Shown piece after piece: positions 1 to 11,565 of a stretch of DNA of 64,000 bases (positions are counted from its first letter, which is position 1; the number at the start of each line of letters is the position of its first letter). The translations under genes were made by a program, and so were the position numbers. This DNA comes from Pyrus communis. Its lineage: Eukaryota > Streptophyta > Magnoliopsida > Rosales > Rosaceae. The notes under the pieces are model-generated. The model was given only the letters and a program-made list of their open reading frames with translations, searched no databases and was not told where the DNA came from. The stretch covers positions 5,514,121 to 5,578,120 of the forward strand of contig NC_084803.1 in NCBI RefSeq assembly GCF_963583255.1, given 5' to 3'.

Positions 1-524
1 GGCTTCAGGTTCCATGGGAACTCCGAAGTTAAGCGAGTAGCGCATGAGAGCATACCCAGGATGGGTGACCCATCGGGAAGTTCTTGTGTGAGTTCCCATA
101 AACAAAACCGTGAGGGCATGGTCAGGGCTCAAAGTGGACAATATCGTGCTACGGTGGTGGAGCGGGCCTGGGAAGTGATTCGCCCCGGGTCGGGATGTGA
201 CAATTTGGTATCAGAGCCTAACCCTGGCCGTGGTGTACCGACGAGGACGTCGGGCCCCTAAAGGGGGTGGATTGTGACATCCCACATCACCCAGGGGAGT
301 GAACCTTATATGTATATTCCCATCTCTACCTAGCACGAGGCTTTTTGGGAGCTCACTGGCTTCAGGTTCCATGGGACCCAGGATGGGTGACCCATCGGGA
401 AGTTCTCGTGTGAGTTCCTAGAAACAAAACCGTGAGGGCGTGGTCGGGGCCCAAAGCGGACAATATCGTGCTACGATGGTGGAGCGGGCCCGGGAAGTGA
501 TCCGCCCCGGGTCAGGATGTGACA
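1..524 (+). mobile_element. Cassandra-type TRIM retrotransposon, left end cut by window
   Basis: Two related LTRs flank a 70-bp internal region. The first LTR (1-202, start outside the window) ends in TGACA. The internal part (203-272) has a primer-binding site identical to the initiator tRNA-Met complement (TGGTATCAGAGC, 206-217) and a purine tract (261-270). The second LTR (273-524) starts TGTGACATCCC and ends TGACA. Each LTR has a 5S-rRNA-like segment (about 8-95 in the first) with phrases such as CCGAAGTTAAGCGAG and GATGGGTGACC, the hallmark of Cassandra elements. The second LTR lacks about 45 bp of the 5S-like part. No protein is encoded, so mobilisation would depend on proteins from other elements. 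Confidence 0.9.
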
Positions 525-2429
525 TTTATGAATAAAATTTTACTATTAAACCACTTTCCACTAACACTTCAATTCAATAATACAAAAGCAATTTTAAACT
601 CCCACTGATTAAAAGAGTAAAAAATCTCATAAACGCACATACCTCTTAAAAGCTCCCACTGATCAAGCATTAATCAAGGATTTAAAAGTATTGAGAATTC
701 AACATTAACTACTAATTTTTCTGACTATATATCTATGCCATATATTCCGAGGAAGTGAGTGGCTAAAAAGATATACAAAATCATATGGTCAGTTTTATTC
801 ATCTAAAATTTGACAGAAACAGAAAACTTTAACAAAACGTTTTCTGATTGCAACAAAAACATATAATTCCATAATCATCCTTGGATAGAATCTGATTATA
901 TTAGGTTTTCACATCTAAAACATAAAATACAAGGGCAAACGTATATAGTTTCAACAATTTTGAGCAGATGAAATATATACAATCTTGTCAATTCCATGTT
1001 TAACCATTCATTGATTTATAGTTGGACTAAATAAGAAAACACTTTTGAGCAGATTAATTATCCATCAATAACATATAAATCACAAGTCCAATGTCTTGAA
1101 CAACAAACAATAATTAATAAGCAAAACACTTTTGAGCAGAATATACTCATTAACCCTTCTTGAATTTCCTGCAAGATTAGTTGCATATATAACAAATAAA
1201 ATATAGACAAGTATGATAATGTACGTTTTATCTACCAAAACCATGACCATTAAAAGCATGCAAAATTGATGAGTGTGAAGCCCATAATACATTATTTCTC
1301 CCACTTGGGCAAACACTCAAAATTGCAAGTTTAAACACTAGAGAAAGTGGTTTTCATATAACAAAATATGTTGAATCAATAAATCAAATACATAATTTTT
1401 TTTTAAAGTACGTTAGAATTAAAAGTTCCATAAATAAAAACTTATGCAATGGCTACAAATTTTATTTTATTTTAGTGTATGAGAGAAGACTCACATATGT
1501 GTTAAAGATTAGGTCATAAATTAAAATGAAACCTAATAAGAGAATCCAAACTCAAAATTTATGTTTTAATTCTAAAACAAAGTCGATAAACACTTAGATA
1601 TCTCAATAACATCAATTTTCCAATAATAATTTTAATCCAATTTAGAACTTAGAGAAAATTAAGGCAAAAGATTGGCAAATTTACCTACTCATTCTCAATT
1701 CTAGAAGATTCATCATGGAAGTAGCCGAGTTGTGGAGGATCGAACCAATTGCAAATTGCATGATTGTTACACCTTTGGGAAAAAAACAAATCATGCAAAG
1801 GAAATACCTGCACAGCTAGCCAAAACATAAAATACACAAAATACATATAGCTTCAACAGCTTTGGCCAGATGAAAATATGCTAGAAGTACTTTATGATTT
1901 GCTATAATACTAATTTATAGTTGGTAAATGAGTTCTTGAAATTCCCTTTGGGACAAAAGTATTCATCATATAATTAGAATTTTGATTTTTTTCAAAATAA
2001 TCATTTAGAACAAAATTAAATAATCCGTTTTGTTGGATATTCAATGATTCTCAAATGATTAAATCAGACACAAGAGTATGTCGGTATTGACATTGAACAA
2101 TAAAGTTCTCAAAAGAGGAAACATAGTTATCATTTATTCAATAGGGAACAAAATGATCAATTAGTAAATAATGTCACTTTCCAATTTTTTTGTATCAAAA
2201 GACAATGATCATCATAATCAAAATTGATGACCAAATAGAACATTGGTTTGACGAAAATAAACCAATACATCTTTAAATCAAAACTTAATCAGTATTGCCT
2301 AATAAAAGTCATTAATATTGAGAATTTGCATAAAATAAGGGCATATTGGAATAATAAACTTGTCTACAAATCAGTACCAATAGATGTGCACAAATCAGTA
2401 AAACAATATCCCATAACTCAAATTGTTTG
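525..2429. other. AT-rich intergenic stretch, no gene seen
   Basis: No convincing coding sequence, RNA gene or paired repeat was seen. Open frames are short and of simple composition. A polypurine-like run read on the minus strand near 1297-1310 (CCCAAGTGGGAGA) could be the PPT of a decayed minus-strand retroelement whose primer-binding site lies at 4741-4753, but no matching LTR was found beside it. Confidence 0.5.
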
Positions 2430-3110
2430 AAGTCCCAAAATTCAGTAGTACTAAATTATTTGTAATTTCACTGAAAACTCAATTCTTGTTAGGTTGTCAT
2501 GAATATTTTCAAGTATGAACTAGACATAGATGGATACTATTTCGCAGAATTTCATGATTTTTAAAATTTTATGAGCGAGCCAAAAATGAATTCGAAAAGG
2601 GAGGTGCTGCAGAAACTGCAGAAAAAAGGTTCAGTACAGACCTGAGATTACAAAATCACCAAATATTCATTGTTCATCCGATATGCATGAAATTTTTCAG
2701 AAATAAAAGTAAACATACAAAGCTGTTAATTCCCAAAATTTCATAATTTTTACAAGTCTACTAAAAGAAAATTAGAAATGGGATGTGCTGCAGAAATGGC
2801 AAAAATTCTGCAGTACATACCAGATACTAAATAATTCACCAAAAATTCAATTTGACTCCAATATGCATGAGAATTTCCAAAATCAAGTAGAAATACATTT
2901 ACTGTCACCAAAAGTTCAATAATTTTTGCAATCTTAAAAGTGGGCTAAAAATAAAATTGAAATGGAATGTGCTGCAGAAGCTGCATAAATTCTGCAGGAC
3001 AATCCCGATATTAAAAATTCACCAATAATTCATTTGCAAACCAATGCTCGCGAAAATTTCCAGATTTGAAATAAACATCGCAATGTATATCATACTAAAA
3101 TTTCATGAAT
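2430..3110. repeat. ~182-bp tandem repeat, about three diverged units
   Basis: Three units follow one another, each marked by GTGCTGCAGAA, a second TGCAG about 15-20 bp later, and the phrases CACCAAA/ATATTCA and ATATGCATGA. The GTGCTG landmarks fall at about 2604, 2785 and 2969, giving spacings of about 181 and 184 bp. Units are clearly diverged, so the array is old. It lies inside what may be the internal region of a minus-strand LTR element. Confidence 0.75.
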
Positions 3111-4740
3111 TTAGAAGTTACATAGATATATCAAAATAATATCACAAACAGACTATTCCAGCAACATGATATCACACTTAAATATTTAACATAAATCCAT
3201 TTCTTGTCTAGAAACGTGAAAAATACCAGCGTCTACAATCCATTTGATATTACGACATGACCAAATTTCATAAAATTTGGAGCGATGAAAAATCTATCAA
3301 AATCAGAAACTAAAATAGAACAAATTGCAAGGTACGCTAAACTGCATGAACATAGCTAGTCTTGTTTTCGTAACTTTACTAAAATCTCAATTTTCTTTTA
3401 AAACAACGTTTAGCATGTCCATTGTGATATATCAAAATCTCCTTTTAAGATAAGAAAACAATTTAAAAGTGACACCAAAATGGCCACGGCATTAATATGT
3501 GTATATAGATCAAGCTCCTTACGATCGCAAGATTTGAGAATTGAAGGGGATATCAAACATTTCTAATTTCTACAGAATGAGTTCACACATTCATCTAAGC
3601 TATGAATGAACATGTGTGCCTGCATAAAACGTGTTAGTGTCATAGTATCCAAATTCAAAATTTTAAATCATGAAAATCCTATACAATGGCCATAAGGTTA
3701 ATTCAATCCATCAACTCAAAATAATTTCAAAAGGTTGCTTTAGACAACAACAAAAAATATGAGCAAACTTACTAATTTTACTTCCGTTGGGTCAAAATTT
3801 ATTCTCACCTTTGAACGGGATATGCTCACCAGGGTTTTGGGTGAGCCCTAGGAAACCCAGCACTAACACTACCAATCAAATTAAAGCAAGATATGCAAAT
3901 CTCGTAAAGCTCAACCCATAAAGCATGGCAAATAATTCATTATGCAAGACTTGGCATCAAGCTTTTCATAATGGGGTTCAAGCTCGATGCATAAACCTTA
4001 GTGCATGGGTAATGAACCATGGCTGCTTCAATCATGACGGAGAAATCTTCAGCATGCTGGAGCTTTCTGATCCTTCGACCAAACAAATTTACTCCATCAG
4101 AGATATCATGTCATAGATAAGGAATACTAAAAGCTACAAAATCCTTGGAATAATGTATATTTCACCCACCATACATCTTATGTATATATGTCGTATGATG
4201 TAACTTGACATCTAAATCATAAAGTTAATTGAACATGTTGGCAACAGTCATTCACAATATAAATTTTGCCATGAATCTTTGTGATTCATGCTGCAAAACT
4301 GTAGTTAGAAAAGCAATTACAAAAATATTCTAAGATTAAGCGGAAGCCTCAGGATCCACAAGTAAAAGACATTTAACCAAAACAACAAATAATTGTGTCT
4401 TTAATTTGTTAAGAATTTGTTCAAACAGATTACCAATAATCCGAACCCCCAAGCTTTGCAAATTCCCTAGCAGATTTGTATCTGCAGACAAGGATAATAC
4501 AACTACACGCAGAAGATGGGTCAGATTAAAAATAATAATAATAACTAAATAATTATTTGCAAAGCCAATACAATAATCAATCCACATATTGAATTATCAG
4601 CAATATAAATCAACGAATCATGTTATTCGCTGAAGCTTTACATATTGTAAGGATAAAAGTCATGGCATGATATTGGAACGTTACCAATATATTCAAAACC
4701 AACCATGATCGAAATTCTGAATCCTAGATGAGTTGAGAGG
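3111..4740. other. AT-rich non-coding stretch, possible decayed retroelement interior
   Basis: No recognisable gene. A 63-codon frame at 3925-4116 has no feature I recognise. The stretch lies between the tandem repeat and a minus-strand tRNA-Met primer-binding site. It may be the interior of a non-autonomous element, but nothing codes for retroelement proteins. Confidence 0.35.
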
Positions 4741-5391
4741 CTCTGATACCACATGTAAAAAGTAATTCGAAAATCAACAAGTTACTAGGATCACAGATAA
4801 AACCAAAATTACAATAAACCAATCAAACAGTTAAAGGGAAATAAACTTATCTTCCAAAGTGGAGGAAGAAGAAGAAGCCATGACTGCTACGGTTTCATAA
4901 GGAGTCCTCTACACTCAAGCAAACGAGAGTCCTTACTATCAAATAGGGTTTTAGCACGAGATAGGATAATACTGTGAGTGCAGGGACCTCCCTATAGATA
5001 TATTCATACTCCCTTGATATCAGGCCTATTAACTGATACCTTGGATATTCCAAACTGATTAGGGTTCCGGTATAGTCCTCATAGGTACTGAACTCTTGTC
5101 AAGTCTTGATGAGGTTACTTGAATATAATTGCATGTTATTAGCCACTTAGGACTCTTAATCTTAGCCAAGTAGGATCGGAATTTCCTCAACATGATAACT
5201 CATACATTGAGCTATCAGTTTGTCGAGAACAAGAACTCATTCTTCTTGACACTCACATCTTACACATCTATGATATTATAACAAATTAGTCCATGTATGA
5301 ACACCCAACAATCACATTAATGATCATGTGTTTAGTTTGAATATTGCCACACATAAAATAGCGTATAAGAGTACAAAGTATTCTCCGGCAA
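4741..5391 (-). mobile_element. Candidate 5' LTR and primer-binding site of a decayed LTR element
   Basis: Read on the minus strand, a TGGTATCAGAGC primer-binding site (complement of initiator tRNA-Met, about 4741-4753) directly follows a segment ending TTTTTACA. That segment could be an LTR running from about 5391 (TGTTGCCGG) to about 4755. I found no second LTR copy, so the boundary and completeness are uncertain. The perfect 12-base primer site next to an LTR-like end is the only firm evidence. Confidence 0.4.
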
Positions 5392-7731
5392 CAGGAATCA
5401 AAATGCAAATCCAAGCAACAATCTTAGCCCAAAGTAGTAATGGGCTGAAGCTGAGCTGTGCAAACTCCAAGTATCATCGTCGTCTTTAACTTAGCAGCCA
5501 TAAATTGGGATGCGCCGTTCAGGACAAAAAAGAAAAGTGAAGGGAAAGAAGGAAAAACAAAGATCAATTATTCAAGCTAAAACATATGGGGGTACACGTT
5601 CGCCCGTTGAGTGCAATAATTACAAAAATGGTCCCATGTAAATCAAACTATATATAAAAAACCCTGTACATTTTGACCTAAATATATACGATCTCTACCC
5701 AGTCATAGTTCATGGTTCATAGTTCATAGTTGGTGCAAAATCTCATATAGCTCGTGAGTTTCACACGTGCAATCCCATCCAACTTTAGGTTTTCAAAGCT
5801 TGAATACATCATGGAACACAATTATTTAAAACAGAAAAGAAAACAAAAAACATAATTGCATGTTGCATGTGAAATCTAGACTTTTTAGTCTTATAGCTTT
5901 GCCTCACTATCTCCCAATTGAAACTTGGCGGGTCCATAATGTGACAAGACGACATTATGCTAAAGCACTCGTCAGATTTTTGTTCAATTCCTTTGCAGTG
6001 CAACATATTATGTTAAAAAAAAAAAAAAAAAACAAAAACTGCCGAATTGGAATCAAGTTAAAATTTGAAAGCTTACAAAATTAACTTTTAGGTGAAAAAA
6101 AAAGTACAAATGATTATCAAAGACACGAAACAAATTCAATCAATTTTTTAACATACAATGAATAAATCATTAATTGAATGTCAAACACAACGCAATTATA
6201 ATATGTTATTATCTAACCTATTTGGTGCATATTAGACAGTTGTTAGTTTTTTTTTTTCTTTTCGTGTGGCTCAATTTGGCTAAATTAATGGCTCTATAAC
6301 CCCTGTGATGTGAGTCAAAATGGTAGTGGACCCTTCCGCCCGACATTTGCAGTCCATAATACATTGGAAATCTGTTGTTTCACAAAGAAAGAACACACAG
6401 CAAAGTGCAAACTAAAGCTGTTAATAATAGTCATTAAATTAAACGAAGCAAAGTAAATATAATTAAAGTTCCGTCTAAGTGAATGAACTAAGTCACTAAT
6501 TCGGAACATGAAGCCCTACAAATTTCAAACAGATTATTGAAACCCTTATTCAAGGGAAATGGGTCGGCTCCACGTCATGCATACATCTCACTGATCAATT
6601 TAATACTTCTACCATTCCTAATAAAGAAGAAAGTACTCCATATTGAAATCTTTTTAGATGATGATAAGTTTCAATTATGATGTTTGTATGTTGTAGTAAT
6701 GTTGCATTAGGAGAAATAAGGACTTTCCTAAGTAGGAAGGAGAGAAGCATTATCTTAAAAAAGAAAAAGGAAAGACAAATGCTAAAAGGACTCTCTCAAA
6801 AGTGGGACTCATTATGGACTCTCTACCATCCCATGTTTTTGGTACAATATTTTCTAATGTTAACACGGGAATTAACATTAAACTGTGAGGTGATAAAGAG
6901 TCCAAAGAGATTCTCACTTTTGAGAGAGTCCCCTCAGCATTTCTAAATATATATATATATATATATAGTGATTATAAAAGGTATATTTAATGAAAAGTGC
7001 AACACATTTACTATAAGTACAAAATGAAGCACTAAAACCTAGTTTTGGACTTAATGCTCTTTACAGCATAGTGGCACGATTGAACTTTTCAATATTAGTA
7101 TCCTCAAAGAGGATTTTGAGCTGAATCCATAATCAAAGCTAGCCTTCATGCAGGTGCGTGAAGACATTTTACGAATCACGGCGTGCTCCACGCAATTTAC
7201 ACGTTTTAAATGTATTTATATGCGTAAATTAATAAAAGGAAAGTTAAATATTTGAAGTAAATGAATAATCTTAGATCATGCTAGAAGGGACCCCTCATAA
7301 ACCAATTAAAGCAGCTGAATCCACATAATAAAATCGGTCTCTTTTGAATTTATATTAAGAATAGAGAAAATAATATTTAATAAACAAATGATTGAATCAC
7401 ATTATTGCTAGCTCATTGTGAGGCTAAGCCTACCCCCACCCCAACCCCCTTAGTGTAGATAATATCGTTTGTTAAAAAAAAAATCATTTGACCACTAATT
7501 TAATCACATTATTATCCGCGTGCGAAAGACATTTTTTATGACCGGCATTATACGTCTCTTAAGATGTTTTGAACGTGTTTAAAAATAGAGAAAATAATAT
7601 TTAATGAAAAATTGATTGAATCACAGCATTTTTTTAATTATTTTTTGTCAAACTTGTGACACCAAAAACACTATTCATTGGGCCATTCGCTTTATATATA
7701 AAGATATCCACATGGTTACATCAAACTCTAA
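5392..7731. other. AT-rich intergenic stretch with homopolymers and an (AT)n run
   Basis: No gene seen. It contains a poly-A run at about 6016-6031 and an (AT)n microsatellite at about 6948-6966. Around 7405-7480 there is a C-rich phrase followed by TAATATCGTTTGTT and poly-A, which resembles the segment at about 40265-40350. That pattern would suit the tail of a dispersed short retroelement, but no family is identified. Confidence 0.5.
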
Positions 7732-8624
7732 GGATGTGTTTGTTGTACCGGACTATTTCAGACTGGATTAGCTTCAGGGACTAAGCTGGATTGGCTTAGA
7801 TTAGACTAAGGTGGACTGATTTAGTGAAATGTTTAGTACAGTGTCAAACTAAATTATGGACTTTTTTTTTTTGCCATTTTTAGTTCACTTTTGCCTTAAA
7901 AATTAAATAAAAATTAATAATAAAGGGGGCAATACCATCCAAGTCTAGAGTTGACTAGATTTGAACCACATTTTCTTTCCCTTTTCTTTTTTACTCTACC
8001 TCGTTTCTCTTGTCCATGATTTTCTCTTTGTTGAATTGAAATTTCTAGCCTCAAATCTTGCATCAATTTCTTAATTTTCTTCTTCGATTAAGCACTGGGA
8101 GATGGGGTCAGTTCGTGGTTTGGAGGTCTAAGCCCTCCGATTTACAAAATCCCCAAATCAAATAAAAAAAATCTCAGCCCTCTCAATTCCGAAGACCTAA
8201 GCCTCCTGAGAACTTCTTTGATTTTCAAAAAGCCAACCTTTCGATTCGCTTCACGGAGGTGACTCCAACAATGGTAGCTTTGCCAGGACCTCCACTAACA
8301 TGCCGATATTTCTACATGCGGGCTCAAGAATTCAAGTTGAATCAACAACTCTCAAATTGAAAAGCTGTGCAATTGAACTGACCTAGAAATTAAAAAGCTT
8401 CGCATATGATATGTGAGGAAGAGAGGAAAGAAGATGCCACCACACTTGTTAGTACCGCTTAATACCAAGGTTCTACTCGGGATTAGATAACACCCTTTAG
8501 TGAGGTGCGGAGGGACTGCCAGTCGAGGCGAGTCTCATTTAAGTTAATACTTTGTCGCTCCAAACACGGGACTATAGTCCTAGCTAATCTTGTCCTTCCT
8601 AAGGAGGTCTAACAAACGGGCCCC
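7732..8624. mobile_element. Candidate non-autonomous TIR element
   Basis: The ends are imperfect inverted repeats. The left reads GGATGTGTTTGTTGTACC and the complement of the right reads GGGGCCCGTTTGTTAGACC. Just inside are further complementary phrases (GGACTA/TAGTCC and GATTAGC/GCTAATC). There is no transposase frame in the roughly 890 bp between. I could not define a convincing target-site duplication, so superfamily and exact ends are open. Confidence 0.35.
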
Positions 8625-9645
8625 AAGAGTCCAAGTAATGGATATATATATGAGAGGAAATTAATTAAGTAAATAGTTAATTAATCTAGTGCCTGTTGAT
8701 TGCGTATATCTTATTGCTATACAGCTTCTTTTCAATTTCCACTTCGAATTGGTGCAAATAAAGAAGTGTTAGAAGTAAATGTTCTTTCTCTGCTTGTCAC
8801 TCCCTAGCTACCGAGCGCACTTACCATTTTTGCCTACTGAACTGGTGTTTGTGTTAAACTGTCATACAAACTAGAAGTAGTATATTTTTGTATTCCCTAT
8901 TCCTAATGGCCTTTTCATATGAGAGACGTAGTGAAAGAAACACGACTGCATAGTGTTTTCAGAAGACTGAGGTTATAAGGGTTCGATCCAACCAATATAA
9001 AAAGAAAAGCTCGATCACCTAGGGTTACAAAATTAGGATAAGAAGATAGTTGGAAAATAAGACACGTGGATGAATACAATTTGTCAACTCGTAATGTACA
9101 TGTACCTAATCCATTTCTCTTTGGTTGCTATCAACTTTTTTTATACTCGGACCTTTTTATTTTTACCTTCTCCTTTTCATCCTGCCATGTAATGTTAGAA
9201 AATAGACAAGTCGAGTTATCATGCGACATTGTTACATTGCAGAATGAGAATGAAAAGTGAAAAAAAGGAAAAGAATGTTGCTAATATTTCTGATAATGGT
9301 GAGCATGGGGATAAAACTAGAGAAAGAAAGAAAGAGAAGGAAGCGAAGCTGGCAAGTGTAGAACCCTACAAAATGGAGGTGAGCAAAGCATGCCGGTTAT
9401 GACAAAGACCAGACATTGTATACTATCCGCCTCTCCCCCCACCTCCCCCCCCAAACACAAAACACTTCACTTGTAACTCCTTGTATATGTTTGTACCATA
9501 CTCCTTTCATCTCAGACGCTATTCTCTCTAAAAGTTTCCTTTCTCTCCTTTTTTTCTCTCTCTGCTCATTAGAACGAGAGAATCCTACGTAATAATAAAA
9601 AAGCTATAGAGTCCAAGCAAAAAGGGTACAAGAATATTGCTTTTT

Positions 9646-9713
9646 ACATGCCCCGTGGAGGGGGGGGGGATTCTTGCTTTTTACATGCCCCGTGGGGGGG
9701 GGGGGGGGGTTGA
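9646..9713. repeat. Tandem duplication carrying G homopolymers
   Basis: The phrase CTTTTTACATGCCCCGTGG followed by a long G-run occurs twice in a row, the second with about 17 consecutive G. Such runs are prone to slippage and sequencing error, so the lengths should be treated with caution. The rest of 8625-9741 shows no gene. Confidence 0.7.
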
Positions 9714-9741
9714 AGCGGTTTCGTCATGATCAACTTTAACT

Positions 9742-10063
9742 TGTGAGAATGTAAAGGTAAAAAAGTCATACATTGGTAAAAGGAAAAACTTTGCAAGAGC
9801 TTATAAGAGGTTGGACTCTTCCCCATATTGCTATTTGGTTTTATAATTGAACCTCAACTTTCTTCATGGTACCGAAGCAGCTTGGCTCACGTGTCTCATG
9901 TGTGAAGCACAACAGCTACATGTGCACCACCTCACTAGAGGGCGTGAGAATGTGAGGGTAAAGTCCCACATTGGTGAGGGACCAAATCATGAACCTCTTA
10001 TAAGAGGTTGAGCTACTCCCTATATTGTCAATTGATTTTATGGTAAAACCTCAACTTTCTTCA
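9742..10063 (+). mobile_element. Complete small TRIM element, TAACT target-site duplication
   Basis: Two LTRs of about 120 bp (9742-9866 and about 9943-10063) share CCACATTGGT-like text, CTTATAAGAGGTTG and CCTCAACTTTCTTCA. They are separated by about 76 bp that starts with a decayed primer-binding site (TGGTACCGAAGC) and ends with a purine-rich AGAGGG. The element is flanked by perfect 5-bp duplications, TAACT at 9737-9741 and 10064-10068, so it is an intact insertion. It has no coding capacity. A related element lies at 52814-53155. Confidence 0.8.
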
Positions 10064-10706
10064 TAACTAACTATACCTACCAAGTTACCCTTGCTTATGC
10101 GCTATAATTACCTTAAAAATACCGAGTTTCATTTGTTCTATAAATTGTACACACACACACACACTAAAGTGAGATTGAAGAATAATTTTGACTTATTAAT
10201 TTGTCATAATTTTGTCTGACAAAGTAGTCATTTAGATACAAACCAATCAATGACCACACATGTAGGTGTAGATATTGCAACAATCATTAGTGAAACTCCA
10301 ACCAAGCTGTTGCATGGGTTTGAACAATTATTGTTCTTAGGTTGCAAACAAGATACTTGCTGTAGTGATGATGAGATCTGAATGGATGTACCGTTGTCAA
10401 ATTTTAAAATTTTGAAATGATATTTTTACATTTATGTTTACTTTTGTCATTTAATTCTTTTTACTTTCATTTTGAATGCCAAAAATAAATGATGGTATGC
10501 ATAGGGAGAAAAGTTGTGTGAAAATCATTTCTTCCAAACAAATCTTGGAATTATACTCCCAAATTTACTCTTAATTACGATTCTTGATCTTCAATTTTGA
10601 TTTAGACTATGAAAAATTATTCTACAACACACCATGTTGCCTTTGCGATTATTACTAGCACCTATCTCTCCTCTAAAGCCTGAGTTTGTAAGTGAGTGTT
10701 CCTCTT

Positions 10707-10853
10707 AAGGAAAACTAATGAAATGGTTTAAAAACTTTGAGTTTTAACGATAAGAACAAAATAAAGGGTAAAGTAAATAGTATCATGATTGACTTTTTAG
10801 TCTAGTTTTTCGTTAAAGTGAACAATACCTGAAACTTTTCGTTAAAGTTCCTT
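10707..10853 (+). mobile_element. MITE-like short element (AAGGAACTTTAACGAAA family)
   Basis: About 147 bp with ends AAGGAAAACTAATGAAA and (complement) AAGGAACTTTAACGAAA. The inverse of this element recurs at about 63358-63496, sharing the internal phrase TTTTAACGATAAG and a GTAAA-TAGTATCATGAT segment. A truncated relative is at about 26870-26990. Two or more copies with common ends support a mobile family. No clear target-site duplication was established. Confidence 0.55.
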
Positions 10854-11206
10854 TAATTTTATTCATCATTAATCTTGTTGTGGAAGCTCTCTTCTTAATT
10901 TGTAAGCAACAATGAATTTGTAGAACCTCTTTAAAAGTTCAAAGAAAAAAATAAGTAACAGAGGTAAAGGCATATCTTCATGCATAAAAAAGTTTGGAAG
11001 GTCTTCAACGGTTACAAATCCATGCCACTCAGTCAAAAGAGCTTTTTAGTAACCCGACAAAATCAGTGTCTTTTTTCCATCATCTGTCCCTGTTTCCCCT
11101 TCGACCCTCGGTGTTCAGACCATCATTTCTGAAGAAAGTCAAGGTTCCCAATCGTAATTATCTCCAACTTCCTTGCCCACTTTGCTCACCTTTTAATCCC
11201 TCTATC

Positions 11207-11214
11207 TATTTAAA
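11207..11214 (+). promoter_or_regulatory. TATA-like box of the receptor-kinase gene
   Basis: TATTTAAA lies in a pyrimidine-rich stretch about 360 bp upstream of the chosen ATG. A CT-rich leader and a probable 5'-UTR intron (11358-11530, AG|GTACGT to TTTCAG) follow. Placement is by position and sequence only. Confidence 0.45.
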
Positions 11215-11565
11215 CAGTCCAATCTCCCACTCTCCCTCACTAAACTCTCTTCATCAAATAGTTTCAATTCCAAACCCTTTCTCCAATCCTTTCTGCTTTC
11301 TCTTCCAATCCACACATTTCTTCATCATCTTCATACAGAAACCCTAATTACTAATAGGTACGTCGTAGACATTTTACCAGAGATTTATTTATTTATTTTT
11401 ATATTCCTTCAATTTTGTTTCCCTCAGATAATAATGATAATCTATTTATGTGTTGTTTAATTTCGAATGAAAACACTTACATTAGCAGTTATGATTTGAC
11501 CTTAAATAATACTATTCTCTCTAATTTCAGTGCTGTTTTAGGTGGATATTAATAAATTTGAGCTG

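Noticed and set aside
1..95. 5S rRNA gene
   Set aside because: The 5S-like text is embedded in a retroelement LTR with a primer-binding site and PPT beside it, and has substitutions and missing parts. It is the Cassandra-type 5S-derived segment, not a 5S gene array.
3925..4116. 63-codon frame MANNSLCKTW
   Set aside because: No domain or homologue recognised; it lies in probable decayed retroelement DNA.
8960..8990. tRNA gene or SINE B-box (GGTTCGATCC)
   Set aside because: A B-box-like word is present, but I found no A-box at the right distance, no cloverleaf and no terminator. Chance or a SINE relic.
10994..11347. 117-codon open frame upstream of the receptor kinase
   Set aside because: Low-complexity S/P/F/L composition over the probable promoter and leader, with a TATA-like box inside it and a donor right after it. 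More likely a leader region than a gene.
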